Source of the DNA: Xanthomonas massiliensis
GTDB taxonomy: Bacteria; Pseudomonadota; Gammaproteobacteria; Xanthomonadales; Xanthomonadaceae
DNA length: 64,000 bases
Reading direction: 5' to 3'
Assembly: GCF_900018785.1 (NCBI RefSeq)
Contig: NZ_FCOY01000007.1
Location: forward strand, 916,632-980,631
Both the position numbers and the translations under genes were made by a program. Below, in pieces: positions 47,861 through 57,491 of the stretch; position 1 is the stretch's first letter, and every line of letters starts with the position of its first letter. The notes beneath the pieces are model-generated. The model was not told where the DNA came from. It was given only the letters and a program-made list of their open reading frames with translations, and ran no database searches.

Positions 47861-48466
47861 ATGGCCCGGAAAGCATTCGTCGCGATGCTGGTGCTCGTCC
47901 TGCATCTGTTCGCATTGCACTGGCTTCTGCAGCATCCGCGCCTGCCTTCCGCGGCCGCCGACCCGGCCCTGCGTTTCGAGCTGCGGCGGCTGCAACCGCA
48001 GCCCCGGGAAATCGCCATTGCCGCGCCGACAGCCGCTGCACCGGCAAGCGGGCCGGCGCACGCAACGGCACGGACCGCCACGCCCGCGGCATCCCCGGCC
48101 CGGCCTGCGGATGAGGTGGCATCCGGGCCGGCCGGCGAACACCGTCCCCATGGCCAGTCCGCCGCGCTCGATCTGTCGATTCCCGCGGACGTCGCCGCCG
48201 GCGAACCCGTCCAGGCGCGCAAGCTGTGGGAGCGGCCGCCACCGATCGAACATCGTTCCACCCGCTTCGACCGCGCCTGGATGCCCGACGGCGGCCCGGT
48301 CCAGCAGACCTGGGCGTTCCGCTCGAAGCTCGCCGCCTTCCTGCTCGGCGCGACCGGCGCGCTCGATCTTCCCTGCTCCGAAGAGGAACGGCGGCAGCTG
48401 GCCGAACGCCGCGCCGGCCGGCAATACCCGGGCCAGGACCCGCCCGGCGGTCCCGGCCGGCATTGA
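47861..48466 (+). CDS. Hypothetical membrane-anchored protein
   Basis: 201 residues, ATG at 47861 (GGGGAGG a few bases upstream). An N-terminal hydrophobic helix (AFVAMLVLVLHLFALHWLL) anchors a periplasmic part rich in Ala/Pro to about residue 100. A more ordered C-terminal half contains KLWERPPPIEHRSTRFDRAW and WAFRSKLAAFLLGATGALDL, with a single Cys. The layout recalls TonB-like or periplasmic spanning proteins, but no TonB C-terminal domain is present. I do not recognise the family. Confidence 0.65.
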   Translation: MARKAFVAMLVLVLHLFALHWLLQHPRLPSAAADPALRFELRRLQPQPREIAIAAPTAAAPASGPAHATARTATPAASPARPADEVASGPAGEHRPHGQSAALDLSIPADVAAGEPVQARKLWERPPPIEHRSTRFDRAWMPDGGPVQQTWAFRSKLAAFLLGATGALDLPCSEEERRQLAERRAGRQYPGQDPPGGPGRH

Positions 48467-48522
48467 CCCGTGCCGCGGCCGGGTTGGCGCTATGCTGGCC
48501 TGCCGATTCCTGGGAGGGAACG

Positions 48523-49005
48523 ATGAACGCCAGTCCCGCCGCGCGGCCGCTCGAGCGCTACTTCGCCAGCTACTCCGACGACCACCGCAATCCGGTGAAC
48601 CAGGCCATCCACGTGGTCGCGGTGCCGGCCATCCTGTGGTCGGTGGTGGCGCTGCTGTGGTGCATCCCGGTGTTCGGCACCTGGTTCACCTCCGGGGTGT
48701 GGGCCGCGTTCGCCATGTTCGTGGCCTGGACCTTCTACAACCGCCTCTCGCGCCCGCTCGGCTACGGCATGCTCGCGTTCTTCTTCTTCTCGGCCTGCCT
48801 GTGCCGGCTGCTGGAGGCGCACATCGGCATCGGCGGCGTGGCGATGCTGGGCGCCGGCGTGTTCGTGGCGGCCTGGATCGCGCAGTTCCTCGGCCACCAC
48901 CTGGAGGGAAGGCGGCCGAGCTTCCTCACCGACCTGACCTACCTGCTGATCGGCCCGGCCTGGGTGCTGGCCAAGGCCTACCGGGCGCTGGGCTGGCGCT
49001 ACTAG
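48523..49005 (+). CDS. Mpo1-like (DUF962) membrane protein
   Basis: 160 residues, ATG at 48523 (GGAGGGAA upstream). Family signatures: YFASYSDDHRNPVNQAIHVV at the start and FLGHHLEGRRPSFLTDLTYL at the end, with four hydrophobic helices. Yeast Mpo1 is an Fe(II) dioxygenase that shortens 2-hydroxy fatty acids, and its conserved His residues are in these two motifs; both are present. The bacterial role is probably similar but is inferred. Confidence 0.85.
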   Translation: MNASPAARPLERYFASYSDDHRNPVNQAIHVVAVPAILWSVVALLWCIPVFGTWFTSGVWAAFAMFVAWTFYNRLSRPLGYGMLAFFFFSACLCRLLEAHIGIGGVAMLGAGVFVAAWIAQFLGHHLEGRRPSFLTDLTYLLIGPAWVLAKAYRALGWRY

Positions 49006-49309
49006 CGCGGCGCGGGGCTCGCGTGTCGGGCGCCCGGGACCGGCCGGCACGCGGCCACGTCCCGACCGACCGGCCGCGCCTGGCCTGTATCCGCCAAGAT
49101 CCACCGGCGAGTGGCACACGACACGGGGCACCGGCCACGGTGCCGGGGATCCGGGCCGTGGCCGCGGACCGGAGCCTTCACTGTTGCGCTTCCCGTTGTC
49201 CCTCCCGCGCGACGGGCGCCACGGAGACGGCGCCTGCGCGATCGCGGCCGGCGCTTCCCGCCGGCGGACCCGCCGCCGCCCGTGGCCGGGCCGCAAGGGC
49301 CGGGCGGCC
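49006..49309. other. Intergenic region between convergent genes
   Basis: 304 bases between the Mpo1-like gene and the epimerase stop. It is extremely GC-rich and has several short inverted repeats (for example around 49274-49307, GGCCGGGCCGCAAGGGCCGG), which may terminate transcription from either side. No gene supported. Confidence 0.5.
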
Positions 49310-50212
49310 TCATCCTCCTCCGGTCGTACCGGCACGCGGCACCGCGTCGGCGGCGACGAAGGCGCGCGGGGCATAGCCGAAGTCGGTGCGGGCCGGCGCC
49401 AGGTCGAACACCAGGTCCTGGCGCATCCGCGCCAGTGCCGCCCGGTTGAGGCCGCGCAGGCGGCCGCCGGCATGGGCGCCCGCCAGCAGCAGCGCGAACA
49501 GCGCGTCGGGCAGCAGGTGCAGCCGCGCCGGCGGCGCCAGGCCGTCCAGCACCCGCGCCACCATCTCGCGGTAGGCCAGCACCTCGCCACCGCCGAGTTC
49601 ATAGCGGCGCCCGCCGGTGACGGGCGCATCGAGCACCGCCAGCGCCGCCCGCGCCAGGTCCTGCACGTGCACCGGCTGGCGCCGCCCGGTGGCCGAGCGC
49701 GGCAGCGCGAAATGCCCGGTGCGCCTCGCCAGCGCCGCGATCGCCGCCAGGGTGCGGTCGCGGCCGGCACCGTACACCAGCGTGGGCCGCAGCACCGTGG
49801 CCGCCGCACCGCGCCCGCCGGCCACGCGCAGCACGGTGGCCTCGGCCTCGCCCAGGCGCGCGGCCACGTCGCGCTCGCCGGCATCGGCCGAGCCGGCCTT
49901 GACCGTCACGCTGGTGGAGCCGAACGCCACCACCCGCGCCGTGCCGGTGGCCGCCCGCGCGTACCAGCGCGCGAAGTGATCCAGCGGGCCGCAGCTGAAG
50001 ATCGCATCGAACCGCCCCGGCGGTGCCGGCAACGTGGCCAGGTCGCCGGCCAGCCAGTCCAGGCCCGGCAGGGCGGTCCGCGGGTGCCGCGACACCGCGG
50101 CCACCGACCAGCCGCCGGCCAGCAGCTCGCCGACCAGCGGCATGCCGATCTGGCCACTGCCGCCGAACACCAGCGCGCGGCGATTGGAAGGCGGGGGCGA
50201 CGGGCGGTCCAT
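49310..50212 (-). CDS. NAD(P)-binding epimerase/dehydratase-like protein (extended SDR)
   Basis: 300 residues, ATG at 50212. The nucleotide-binding motif is VFGGSGQIGMPLVGELL. VVAFGSTSV replaces the usual SYK region, and the Tyr-x3-Lys catalytic motif is not clear; VLRPTLVYGAGRD is the classic SDR substrate-loop motif. It resembles atypical SDRs (NDUFA9- or YeeZ-like), which often bind cofactor without strong catalysis. It is divergent from the Mrp operon. Confidence 0.75.
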   Translation of the reverse strand: MDRPSPPPSNRRALVFGGSGQIGMPLVGELLAGGWSVAAVSRHPRTALPGLDWLAGDLATLPAPPGRFDAIFSCGPLDHFARWYARAATGTARVVAFGSTSVTVKAGSADAGERDVAARLGEAEATVLRVAGGRGAAATVLRPTLVYGAGRDRTLAAIAALARRTGHFALPRSATGRRQPVHVQDLARAALAVLDAPVTGGRRYELGGGEVLAYREMVARVLDGLAPPARLHLLPDALFALLLAGAHAGGRLRGLNRAALARMRQDLVFDLAPARTDFGYAPRAFVAADAVPRAGTTGGG

Positions 50213-50311
50213 CGCCGCAGCATAGGCGAGCCGGCGGCGCGCGTGAGCGGGCCGCTCAGGAAACGACTGCTAGACTGGCCGCCACTGCTCGCAGATCAAC
50301 GGATCTCCTGC

Positions 50312-53137
50312 ATGTCCCCACTCGATCTCCTGCTGGCGTTGCCGTTCCTGGCGGCGCTGCTCGTGGCCCTCGCCCATCGCCTGCCGCGCACGGCCTGTGC
50401 GTGGCTGGCCGCGCTCGCGCCGCTGGGCGGGCTGGCGCTGCTGGCCGCGCTCACCCCGCAGGTGCTGGCCGGCGCGGTGCCGCGCAGCAGCCATGCCTGG
50501 GTGCCGCAGATTGGCCTGGCATTCACGTTGCGCCTGGACGGGCTGGCGTGGATGTTCGCCGGCCTGGTGCTGGCGATCGGTGCGCTGGTGGTGCTGTACG
50601 CGCGCTACTACCTGGCCGCGCGCGATTCGATGTCGCGCTTCTACGCCTACCTGCTGCTGTTCATGGGCGCGATGCTCGGCGTGGTGCTGGCCGGCAACCT
50701 GCTGCTGATGGTGGTGTTCTGGGAGCTGACCAGCCTCAGCTCGTTCCTGCTGATCGGGTTCTGGACGCATCGCCGCGACGCGCGCGAGGGCGCGCGCATG
50801 GCGCTGGTGATCACCGGCGCCGGCGGCCTGGCGCTGCTCGGCGGGGTATTGCTGATCGGCCGCATCGTCGGCAGCTACGAGCTGGGCGCGGTGCTGGCCG
50901 CCGGCGATGCGATCCGCGCCAGTGCGCTGTACCCGGCGGTGCTGGCGCTGGTGCTGGCCGGCGTGTTCACCAAGAGCGCGCAGGTGCCGTTCCAGTTCTG
51001 GCTACCGCACGCGATGGCCGCGCCGACGCCGGTATCGGCCTACCTGCACTCGGCGACGATGGTGAAGGCCGGCGTGTTCCTGCTGGCGCGGCTGTACCCG
51101 GCGCTGTCGGGCACCGACCTGTTCCTGTACACGGTCACCGGCGTCGGCGCGGCCACGCTGCTGTTCGGCGCCTGGCAGGCGTTCTTCCAGCAGGACCTGA
51201 AGGGACTGCTGGCCTATTCGACCATCTCCAACCTCGGCCTGATCACCCTGCTGTTCGGCCTGTCCACGCCGATGGCGGTGGTGGCCGGCGTGTTCCACGT
51301 GCTCAACCACGCCGTGTTCAAGTGCTCGCTGTTCATGGCCGCCGGCATCATCGACCACGAATGCGGCACGCGCGACATGCGCCGGCTCGGCAACCTGCGC
51401 CGGCTGATGCCCTACACCAGCGCGCTGGCGATCGTCGCCTCGCTGGCGATGGCCGGGATCCCGCTGCTCAACGGCTTCCTGTCCAAGGAGATGTTCTTCA
51501 CCAGCGCGCTGGACACGGACGCGCCGAAGCTGCGCTTCGTCATCGCCTGCGTGGCGCTGGCCTACGGCGCGCTGGCGGTGGCCTACAGCCTGCGCTTCGT
51601 CTACGAGACCTTCTTCGGCACCGGCCCGCGCGGGCTGCGCCACACCCCGCACGAACCGGCGCGCTGGATGCGCGTACCGGTGGAGGTGCTGGTGGTGGTG
51701 TGCGTGGCGGTCGGCGTGGCCCCGGCCTGGACCATCGCCCCGGCACTGCATGCCGGCGCCGGGGCCATCCTCGGCCAGGCGCTGCCCGACTACAGCCTGG
51801 CGGTGTGGCACGGCTGGAACGCGCCGCTGGCGATGAGCCTGGCCGGCATCGCCCTGGGCGTGGCGCTGTACCTGGGACTGCGGCGCTGGTTCGACCTGCG
51901 CGCGGTGGAATACCACTCGCAGGGCAAGGCCGCCTTCACCGCGTTGCTCGATGCCGGCTACCTGGCCGCGACCCGGCTGACGCGCCTGATCGCAGGGCGC
52001 GGCCTGCAGCGCATGCTGCTGGCCCTGGTCGCCACCGCGCTGATGGTCGCCGCGCTGCCATTGCTGGGCAGCGACGGCTGGCAGGCCTGGCGCGCGCCGC
52101 AGCCGATGCCGCCGCTGGGCTGGGCGCTGTGGGGGCTGATGCTGGCGTGCGCGCTGGCCAGCCTGTTCCTGTACCGGCTGCGCCTGCTGGCGGTGCTGGT
52201 GCTGGGCGGCACCGGCCTGGCGGTGAGCCTGACCTTCGTGTTCCTGTCGGCCCCGGACCTGGCGCTGACCCAGCTGCTGGTGGAGATGGTCACCCTGGCG
52301 CTGATGCTGCTGGCGCTGAACTACCTGCCCGAGGACTCCCCGCCCGAACCCTCGCGCGCGCGGCGCGGCCGCGACGCGGTGCTGGCGGTGGCGGTCGGCG
52401 CCGGCCTGGCGGCGCTGGCCTACGCGATGATGACCCGCCCCGCGCACGACGCCCTGGCCGGCGAGCTGCTGGCGCGCGCCCTGCCGCAGGCCTGGGGCCA
52501 CAACGTGGTCAACGTGATCCTGGTGGACTTCCGCGGTTTCGACACCTTCGGCGAGATCACCGTGTTCGCCATCGCCGGGCTGGTCGTGCACGCGCTGCTG
52601 CGGCGCGCGCGGCTGGCGCCGGAGAAGATCATGCCGGGCCCGCCGGTGAAGCTGCCGGTGCCGGCCGACCTGGCCCAGATCATGTTCCCGCTCACCCTCA
52701 CCGTGTCGATCTTCCTGTTCCTGCGCGGGCATAACGCGCCCGGCGGCGGCTTCATCGCCGGCCTGGTGCTGGCGGTGCCGCTGCTGACCCAGTACGTGAT
52801 CCAGGGCGCGGCCTCGGTGGAGTCGCGCTTCGGCTTCGACTACATCCGCCTGGTCGGCACCGGGCTGCTGGTCGCCCTGGGCAGCGGCGCGGCCTCGATG
52901 CTGTTCGGGGTGCCGTTCCTGACCAGCGGCCACCTCGCGCTGCACCTGCCGCTGGTCGGCGAGGTGGACCTGGCCAGCGCCCTGGGCTTCGACACCGGCG
53001 TGTCCTTGGTGGTGTTCGGCGCGACCATGCTGATGCTGTCCATGCTCGGCACGATCAAGCCCTCGCGCACGCGCAGCTCGCAACGCGGCACGATCGACCC
53101 GCGGCAGCGCTCGGCGCGGACCGGGGAGGTGCACTGA
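50312..53137 (+). CDS. mrpA: Mrp Na+/H+ antiporter subunits A and B, fused
   Basis: 941 residues, ATG at 50312. The first ~500 residues are the NuoL-like proton-channel part: VVFWELTSLSSFLLIGFW carries the key Glu, and FTKSAQVPFQFWLPHAM the key Lys. A C-terminal extension includes the MrpA tail and an MrpB domain (FPLTLTVSIFLFLRGHNAPG). The A-B fusion is known in group 2 Mrp systems, and no separate mrpB follows. It exports Na+ in exchange for H+ and supports alkali and salt tolerance. Its stop overlaps mrpC by one base. Confidence 0.93.
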   Translation: MSPLDLLLALPFLAALLVALAHRLPRTACAWLAALAPLGGLALLAALTPQVLAGAVPRSSHAWVPQIGLAFTLRLDGLAWMFAGLVLAIGALVVLYARYYLAARDSMSRFYAYLLLFMGAMLGVVLAGNLLLMVVFWELTSLSSFLLIGFWTHRRDAREGARMALVITGAGGLALLGGVLLIGRIVGSYELGAVLAAGDAIRASALYPAVLALVLAGVFTKSAQVPFQFWLPHAMAAPTPVSAYLHSATMVKAGVFLLARLYPALSGTDLFLYTVTGVGAATLLFGAWQAFFQQDLKGLLAYSTISNLGLITLLFGLSTPMAVVAGVFHVLNHAVFKCSLFMAAGIIDHECGTRDMRRLGNLRRLMPYTSALAIVASLAMAGIPLLNGFLSKEMFFTSALDTDAPKLRFVIACVALAYGALAVAYSLRFVYETFFGTGPRGLRHTPHEPARWMRVPVEVLVVVCVAVGVAPAWTIAPALHAGAGAILGQALPDYSLAVWHGWNAPLAMSLAGIALGVALYLGLRRWFDLRAVEYHSQGKAAFTALLDAGYLAATRLTRLIAGRGLQRMLLALVATALMVAALPLLGSDGWQAWRAPQPMPPLGWALWGLMLACALASLFLYRLRLLAVLVLGGTGLAVSLTFVFLSAPDLALTQLLVEMVTLALMLLALNYLPEDSPPEPSRARRGRDAVLAVAVGAGLAALAYAMMTRPAHDALAGELLARALPQAWGHNVVNVILVDFRGFDTFGEITVFAIAGLVVHALLRRARLAPEKIMPGPPVKLPVPADLAQIMFPLTLTVSIFLFLRGHNAPGGGFIAGLVLAVPLLTQYVIQGAASVESRFGFDYIRLVGTGLLVALGSGAASMLFGVPFLTSGHLALHLPLVGEVDLASALGFDTGVSLVVFGATMLMLSMLGTIKPSRTRSSQRGTIDPRQRSARTGEVH

Positions 53138-53529
53138 TGGAGCTGGCGCTGGCCTCGGCGATCGGCGTACTCGCCGCGATCGGCATCTACCTGCTGCTGC
53201 GCGCGCGCAGTTTCGACGTCATCCTCGGCATGACCTTCCTGTCCTACGCCACCAACCTGCTGATCTTCGCCGGCGGGCGCCTGCGCGTGGGCGCCGCGCC
53301 GGTGCTGCGCGAAGGGGTGGCCAGCGACCTGGCCCACCATGTCGACCCGGTGCCGCAGGCGCTGGTGCTCACCGCGATCGTGATCTCCTTCGCCATGACC
53401 GCGGTATGCCTGGTGCTGGCCATGCGCTCGCGCGCGGACAACCGCAGCGACGAGGTCGATGCGCGCGCCAGCGGCGAGGAGGCGCCGCCGCCGGAGGATG
53501 GCGACGCGGCGGCGGAGGCGCGGCGATGA
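53137..53529 (+). CDS. mrpC: Mrp antiporter subunit C
   Basis: 130 residues, ATG overlapping the mrpA stop (TGATG). NuoK-like, with three membrane helices; signatures are GIYLLLRARSFDVILGMTFL and VDPVPQALVLTAIVISFAMT. The C-terminal ~30 residues are a Glu/Ala-rich cytoplasmic tail longer than usual. It is coupled to mrpD by a four-base overlap. Confidence 0.93.
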   Translation: MELALASAIGVLAAIGIYLLLRARSFDVILGMTFLSYATNLLIFAGGRLRVGAAPVLREGVASDLAHHVDPVPQALVLTAIVISFAMTAVCLVLAMRSRADNRSDEVDARASGEEAPPPEDGDAAAEARR

Positions 53530-55058
53530 ACCACCTGCCGATCCTGCCGGTGCTGATCCCGATGCTGGGCGCGGCGGCATCGCTGTTCGTCGAGCACCGC
53601 CGCTACGGGCGGCGCACGCGCCGCACCGTGGCCTGGCTGGCGCTGGCCGCGCTGGCCGCGGCGGTGGCCGCGCTGTTCGCCGCCACCGCCGACGGCAGCG
53701 TGCACGTGTACCTGCTCGGCGACTGGCCGGCGCGCCTGGGCATCGCCCTGACCGCCGACCGCCTGTCGGCGTGGATGCTGGCGACCACGGTGCTGCTCGC
53801 CGCGCCCTGCCTGCTGGCCGCCTGCGCCGGCTGGGACCGGCGCGCACCGCACTTCCACGCCCTGTTCCAGTTCCAGCTGATGGGCCTGAACGGCGCGTTC
53901 CTGACCGGCGACATCTTCAACCTGTTCGTGTTCTTCGAGGTGATGCTGATCGCCTCCTACGGGCTGCTGCTGAGTGGCGGGCGCGGCCTGCGCATGCGCA
54001 TCGGCCTGCACTACGTGGTGGTCAACGTCGCCGCCTCGACCCTGTTCCTGGTCGCGCTGGGCCTGCTGTACGGGCTGTTCGGCTCGCTCAACATGGCCGA
54101 GCTGGCGCTGCGCCTGGCGCAGCTGCCGGCCAGCGAGGTGCCGCTGGCGCGGGCGACGCTGGGCCTGCTGCTGCTGGTGTTCTGCGCCAAGGCCGCGCTG
54201 GTGCCGCTGCACCTGTGGCTGCCGGAGGCCTATGCGCGCGCGCCGGCACCGGTGGCCGCGCTGTTCGTGATCATGACCAAGGTCGGCCTGTACGCGGTGC
54301 TGCGCATCACCACGCTGTGGCTGGGCGCGCAGGCCGGGGCGCTGGCCGGCTTCGGCCGCCAGGCGCTGCTGTGGGCCGGCGTCGCCACGCTGGCGCTGGC
54401 CGCGCTGGGGGCATTGGCGGCGGTGCGCCTGCGCGTGCTGGTGGCGTGGCTGGTGGTGTTCTCGGCGGGCACGCTGTTCGTGGCCTTCGCCGTCGGCAAC
54501 GCCGCCAGCGTGGCCGCCGGCCTGTACTACCTGCCGCACAGCTGCTTCGCCGCGGCGGCGCTGTTCCTGGTCGCCGACCTGGTGCGCCGCCGCCGCGGCG
54601 CGGCCGGCGACGACAAGGCCATCGTCGCCGCGCTGCCCGGCCGCGCGCTGCCGGGCGCGCTGTTCATGGTCGGCGCCATCGCCATCGCCGGCCTGCCGCC
54701 GCTGTCGGGCTTCATCGGCAAGGCCGCGCTGCTGGCGGCCATACCGTCGCCGTGGACCGCCGCGACGTGGACTGCGCTGCTGGGCGGCAGCCTGCTGCTG
54801 GTGGTGGCGCTGACCCGCGGCGGCATCCGCCTGTTCTGGCGCATGCCCGAAGGCTACGACCCCGACGCCCTGCCGCCCGCGCCGGTGCGCACCACCGAGA
54901 CCGTGGCCACGGTGTGGCTGCTGGGCTACCTGCTGGCGATGACCCTGGCCGCCGGCCCGCTGATGCGCCAGGCCGGGCAGGTGGCGCAGCAGCTGCTGCA
55001 GCCGCAGGCCTACGTCGAACAGGTGCGCCAGGCCGCGCAGCAATGGAGGCAGCCATGA
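53526..55058 (+). CDS. mrpD: Mrp antiporter subunit D
   Basis: 510 residues, ATG at 53526. NuoM/N-like, about 14 helices. FNLFVFFEVMLIASYGLLL has the conserved Glu, and CAKAALVPLHLWLPEAYARA the conserved Lys of the proton path; GLPPLSGFIGKAALL is the later conserved loop. It forms the proton/sodium-translocating core with MrpA. Confidence 0.94.
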   Translation: MNHLPILPVLIPMLGAAASLFVEHRRYGRRTRRTVAWLALAALAAAVAALFAATADGSVHVYLLGDWPARLGIALTADRLSAWMLATTVLLAAPCLLAACAGWDRRAPHFHALFQFQLMGLNGAFLTGDIFNLFVFFEVMLIASYGLLLSGGRGLRMRIGLHYVVVNVAASTLFLVALGLLYGLFGSLNMAELALRLAQLPASEVPLARATLGLLLLVFCAKAALVPLHLWLPEAYARAPAPVAALFVIMTKVGLYAVLRITTLWLGAQAGALAGFGRQALLWAGVATLALAALGALAAVRLRVLVAWLVVFSAGTLFVAFAVGNAASVAAGLYYLPHSCFAAAALFLVADLVRRRRGAAGDDKAIVAALPGRALPGALFMVGAIAIAGLPPLSGFIGKAALLAAIPSPWTAATWTALLGGSLLLVVALTRGGIRLFWRMPEGYDPDALPPAPVRTTETVATVWLLGYLLAMTLAAGPLMRQAGQVAQQLLQPQAYVEQVRQAAQQWRQP

Positions 55059-55561
55059 GCCGGGCCAGGCCACGCTACCGCCGCCTGCTGCCGTCGCCGC
55101 CGCTGAGCATCACCGTGTTCGTGTTCTGGCTGCTGCTCAGCGACAGCTTCGGCCCCGGCGCCTGGCTGCTGGGCGCGGCGCTGGGGGTGGCGCTGCCGCT
55201 GTTCGCCGCGCGCCTGGACCGCGAGTTCGCCCGCATCGGCACGCTGCGCCCGCTGCCGCGCCTGGCCTGCATCACCGCCTGGGACATCGTGCGTTCCAAC
55301 GTGCGCGTGGCGCTGCAGGTGCTGGGCCCGGAGAAGCGGCTGCACCCGGGCTTCATCTGGATCCCGCTGGACATCGCCAACATCCACGGCATCGCCGCGC
55401 TGACCAGCATGATCACCCTGACCCCCGGCACGGTGTCGGCGGCGCTGTCGGACGACCGCCGCTACCTGCTGGTGCACGTGCTGCACCTGGACGACCCCGA
55501 CGCCCTGGTGCGCGAGATCAAGACGCGCTACGAGGCCCCGCTGATGGAGATCTTCCCGTGA
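55055..55561 (+). CDS. mrpE: Mrp antiporter subunit E
   Basis: 168 residues, ATG at 55055 overlapping the mrpD stop. Two membrane helices near the start, then a cytoplasmic domain; the family motif is SMITLTPGTVSAALSDDRRY, followed by LLVHVLHLDD. Needed for complex assembly. Confidence 0.92.
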   Translation: MSRARPRYRRLLPSPPLSITVFVFWLLLSDSFGPGAWLLGAALGVALPLFAARLDREFARIGTLRPLPRLACITAWDIVRSNVRVALQVLGPEKRLHPGFIWIPLDIANIHGIAALTSMITLTPGTVSAALSDDRRYLLVHVLHLDDPDALVREIKTRYEAPLMEIFP

Positions 55562-55842
55562 CCGGCCACCTGTTCATGGAAACCACCATCGTGGCGTGCA
55601 TGCACGCCGTCGGCCTGGCCATGCTGATGGCGCTGTGGCGGCTGCTGCGCGGGCCCACGGTGCCCGACCGCATCCTCGCCCTGGACACGCTCTCGACCAC
55701 CGCCATCGCCGAGCTGATGCTGTTCGGCATGCACCTGGACTCGCCGATCTACTTCGAGGCCGCGCTGGTGATCGCCATGCTCGGCTTCGTCAGTACCGTG
55801 GTGCTGAGCAAGTACGTCATGCGCCGGGACATCATCGAATGA
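55558..55842 (+). CDS. mrpF: Mrp antiporter subunit F
   Basis: 94 residues from a GTG at 55558 that overlaps the mrpE stop (GTGA). Three membrane helices; family motif LRGPTVPDRILALDTLSTTA. The downstream mrpG start overlaps its stop. Confidence 0.92.
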   Translation: MTGHLFMETTIVACMHAVGLAMLMALWRLLRGPTVPDRILALDTLSTTAIAELMLFGMHLDSPIYFEAALVIAMLGFVSTVVLSKYVMRRDIIE

Positions 55843-56231
55843 TCGCGCTGATCGAATACCTGCTGGGCGCGCTGCTGATCGCCGGCACCTGCTTCATCGT
55901 GCTCGGCGCGTTCGGCCTGGTGAAGCTGGGCGAGTTCTTCAAGCGCCTGCACGCGCCGACCAAGGCCAGTACGCTGGGGGTGGGCTGCGTGCTGCTGGCC
56001 TCGGTCGGCTACCACCTGCTGCTGGGCGAGGATGCGCAGCCGCGCGAGCTGCTGATCACCGCCTTCCTGTTCATCACCGCCCCGATCAGCGCGCACCTGA
56101 TGTCCAAGGCCGCGCTGGCGCTGTACCTGCAACGGCGCCCGCGCCTGCCGCCCGGCCACGAGGCGCGCGAGGGCGGGATGCCGCCGCCGGACCTGCGCGA
56201 GAAGCTCGAGGGCGCGCGCGAACGCAATTGA
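55839..56231 (+). CDS. mrpG: Mrp antiporter subunit G
   Basis: 130 residues, ATG at 55839. Three membrane helices, with the family pattern GLVKLGEFFKRLHAPTKAST and FITAPISAHLMSKAAL. A charged C-terminal tail. Last gene of the operon; it ends four bases from the convergent lipoprotein gene. Confidence 0.92.
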   Translation: MIALIEYLLGALLIAGTCFIVLGAFGLVKLGEFFKRLHAPTKASTLGVGCVLLASVGYHLLLGEDAQPRELLITAFLFITAPISAHLMSKAALALYLQRRPRLPPGHEAREGGMPPPDLREKLEGARERN

Positions 56232-56235
56232 GCGG

Positions 56236-56844
56236 TCAATCGCAGCCGCTGCGCGCATCCACCTGCGGCACCAGGCCGACTCGCCAGCCGGCCACGCGCC
56301 CGTCGGCGCCGACCTCGAACACCAGCGTGCCGTCGTCGGGGCCGCGGCCGGGCACCCGCAGCCGGGCCGCGCCGGTGCCGGCCGGATCGGCGATCCACTG
56401 CGCCTGCGGGTAGCGCGCGCGCAACGCCACCACCGCCATGCCGACGCGACCGCCGCCCGGGGCCGGCTCGCGGGCGTCGGCGACCTCGTAGCGCACGAAG
56501 TGCCCGGCCTCGACCACGAAGGCCAGCGCCGGCGGCAGGCCGGCCCAGGTCGGTGCCAGCCGCAGGCAGCCATCGGCCGCCGGCCCGTCGCCGGCCAGCG
56601 GGCCGCCCCAGGCCGCGCGCAGCTCGGCCTCGGCCATGCCCAGGCGCAACGGCCCGTAGCCGCCGGCATCGGCCAGCGGGGTGGCCGGCGCGGCCAGGAA
56701 TGCGGGCAGGCTGCCCGGCGGGGCGGTCGCCGGCGGCACCGGCCCGGCCGGCGCGGCGACGGCCGGCGGCGGCGCGGGCGGGACCGGCGCGGAACAGCCG
56801 CCGGCCAGCCCCGCCACCACCGCCCACGCCCAAGCCTTCCTCAT
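56236..56844 (-). CDS. Putative lipoprotein
   Basis: 202 residues, ATG at 56844. Lipobox LAGGC near residue 17, then a Pro/Ala linker to about 60. The mature part has GYGPLRLGMAEAELRAAWGG, a pattern seen in small outer-membrane lipoproteins, and ends in two beta-rich segments (FVVEAGHFVRYEVAD, LVFEVGADGRVAGWRVGL). I do not recognise a named family. It is convergent with the Mrp operon and divergent from the next gene. Confidence 0.7.
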   Translation of the reverse strand: MRKAWAWAVVAGLAGGCSAPVPPAPPPAVAAPAGPVPPATAPPGSLPAFLAAPATPLADAGGYGPLRLGMAEAELRAAWGGPLAGDGPAADGCLRLAPTWAGLPPALAFVVEAGHFVRYEVADAREPAPGGGRVGMAVVALRARYPQAQWIADPAGTGAARLRVPGRGPDDGTLVFEVGADGRVAGWRVGLVPQVDARSGCD

Positions 56845-56962
56845 CGCCGTGCCCCCGCTGCCGATGCCGCAGCCTAGCGGCCGCACGCGTGAACCGGCCG
56901 TGGTCACCGCCCTGTCATCGACCTGCGCCAGCGTATGCGCATCGCGCCGCCGTCCCCCGAGC

Positions 56963-57487
56963 ATGCCCCCGCGCAAGACCCCTCTGGCCGTGGATGCCCT
57001 GCAGGCCCACCGCGGCCCGCTCGACCTGCGCCAGCGGCGCCTGCTGATCCTGGCCGACGGCCACCGCGAGGTGGCCGAGCTGACCGCCCTGCTCGGCCCG
57101 GACACGCCCGCGCGCATCGCCGCGCTGTGCCAGGCCGGCTACCTGGCGCTGGATGTCCCGTCGCCATCCCCGTCGCCCTCCCCCGCGCCGCTCGCCACGG
57201 CGTCCGCCCCGCCGGCCTCGGCCGCGCCGGGCACCCCGGGCCGCCGCTCGCTGGTGGCCGCGCGCCTGTACGTGCTGGGCATGCTGGAGCTGCTGCGCCA
57301 GTCGCAGGCGCAGGCGTTGCACCGGCAGCTGCAGGCCTGCCGCGACGAGGACGCCACCGTGGCCGTCCTTGCCCAGGTGCTGGCGCAGCTGCCGGCGATG
57401 ACCTCGGCCGGCTACGCCGACCGCGTGCGCCAGCGCGTGGCCGAGGTGCTGCCGCCGGCGTGCCTGCCGCGGCTGGCGCTGGCCTGA
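56963..57487 (+). CDS. Hypothetical protein with a Ser/Pro linker
   Basis: 174 residues, ATG at 56963. The N-terminal ~65 residues (RQRRLLILADGHREVAELTA, then PARIAALCQAGYL) look like a small winged-helix or response-regulator-output-like fold. Residues about 66-96 are an SPSPSPSP/Ala/Pro linker. The C-terminal part is helical and Gln/Leu-rich. It ends four bases before the convergent hmgA. No known function. Confidence 0.65.
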   Translation: MPPRKTPLAVDALQAHRGPLDLRQRRLLILADGHREVAELTALLGPDTPARIAALCQAGYLALDVPSPSPSPSPAPLATASAPPASAAPGTPGRRSLVAARLYVLGMLELLRQSQAQALHRQLQACRDEDATVAVLAQVLAQLPAMTSAGYADRVRQRVAEVLPPACLPRLALA

Positions 57488-57491
57488 ACGC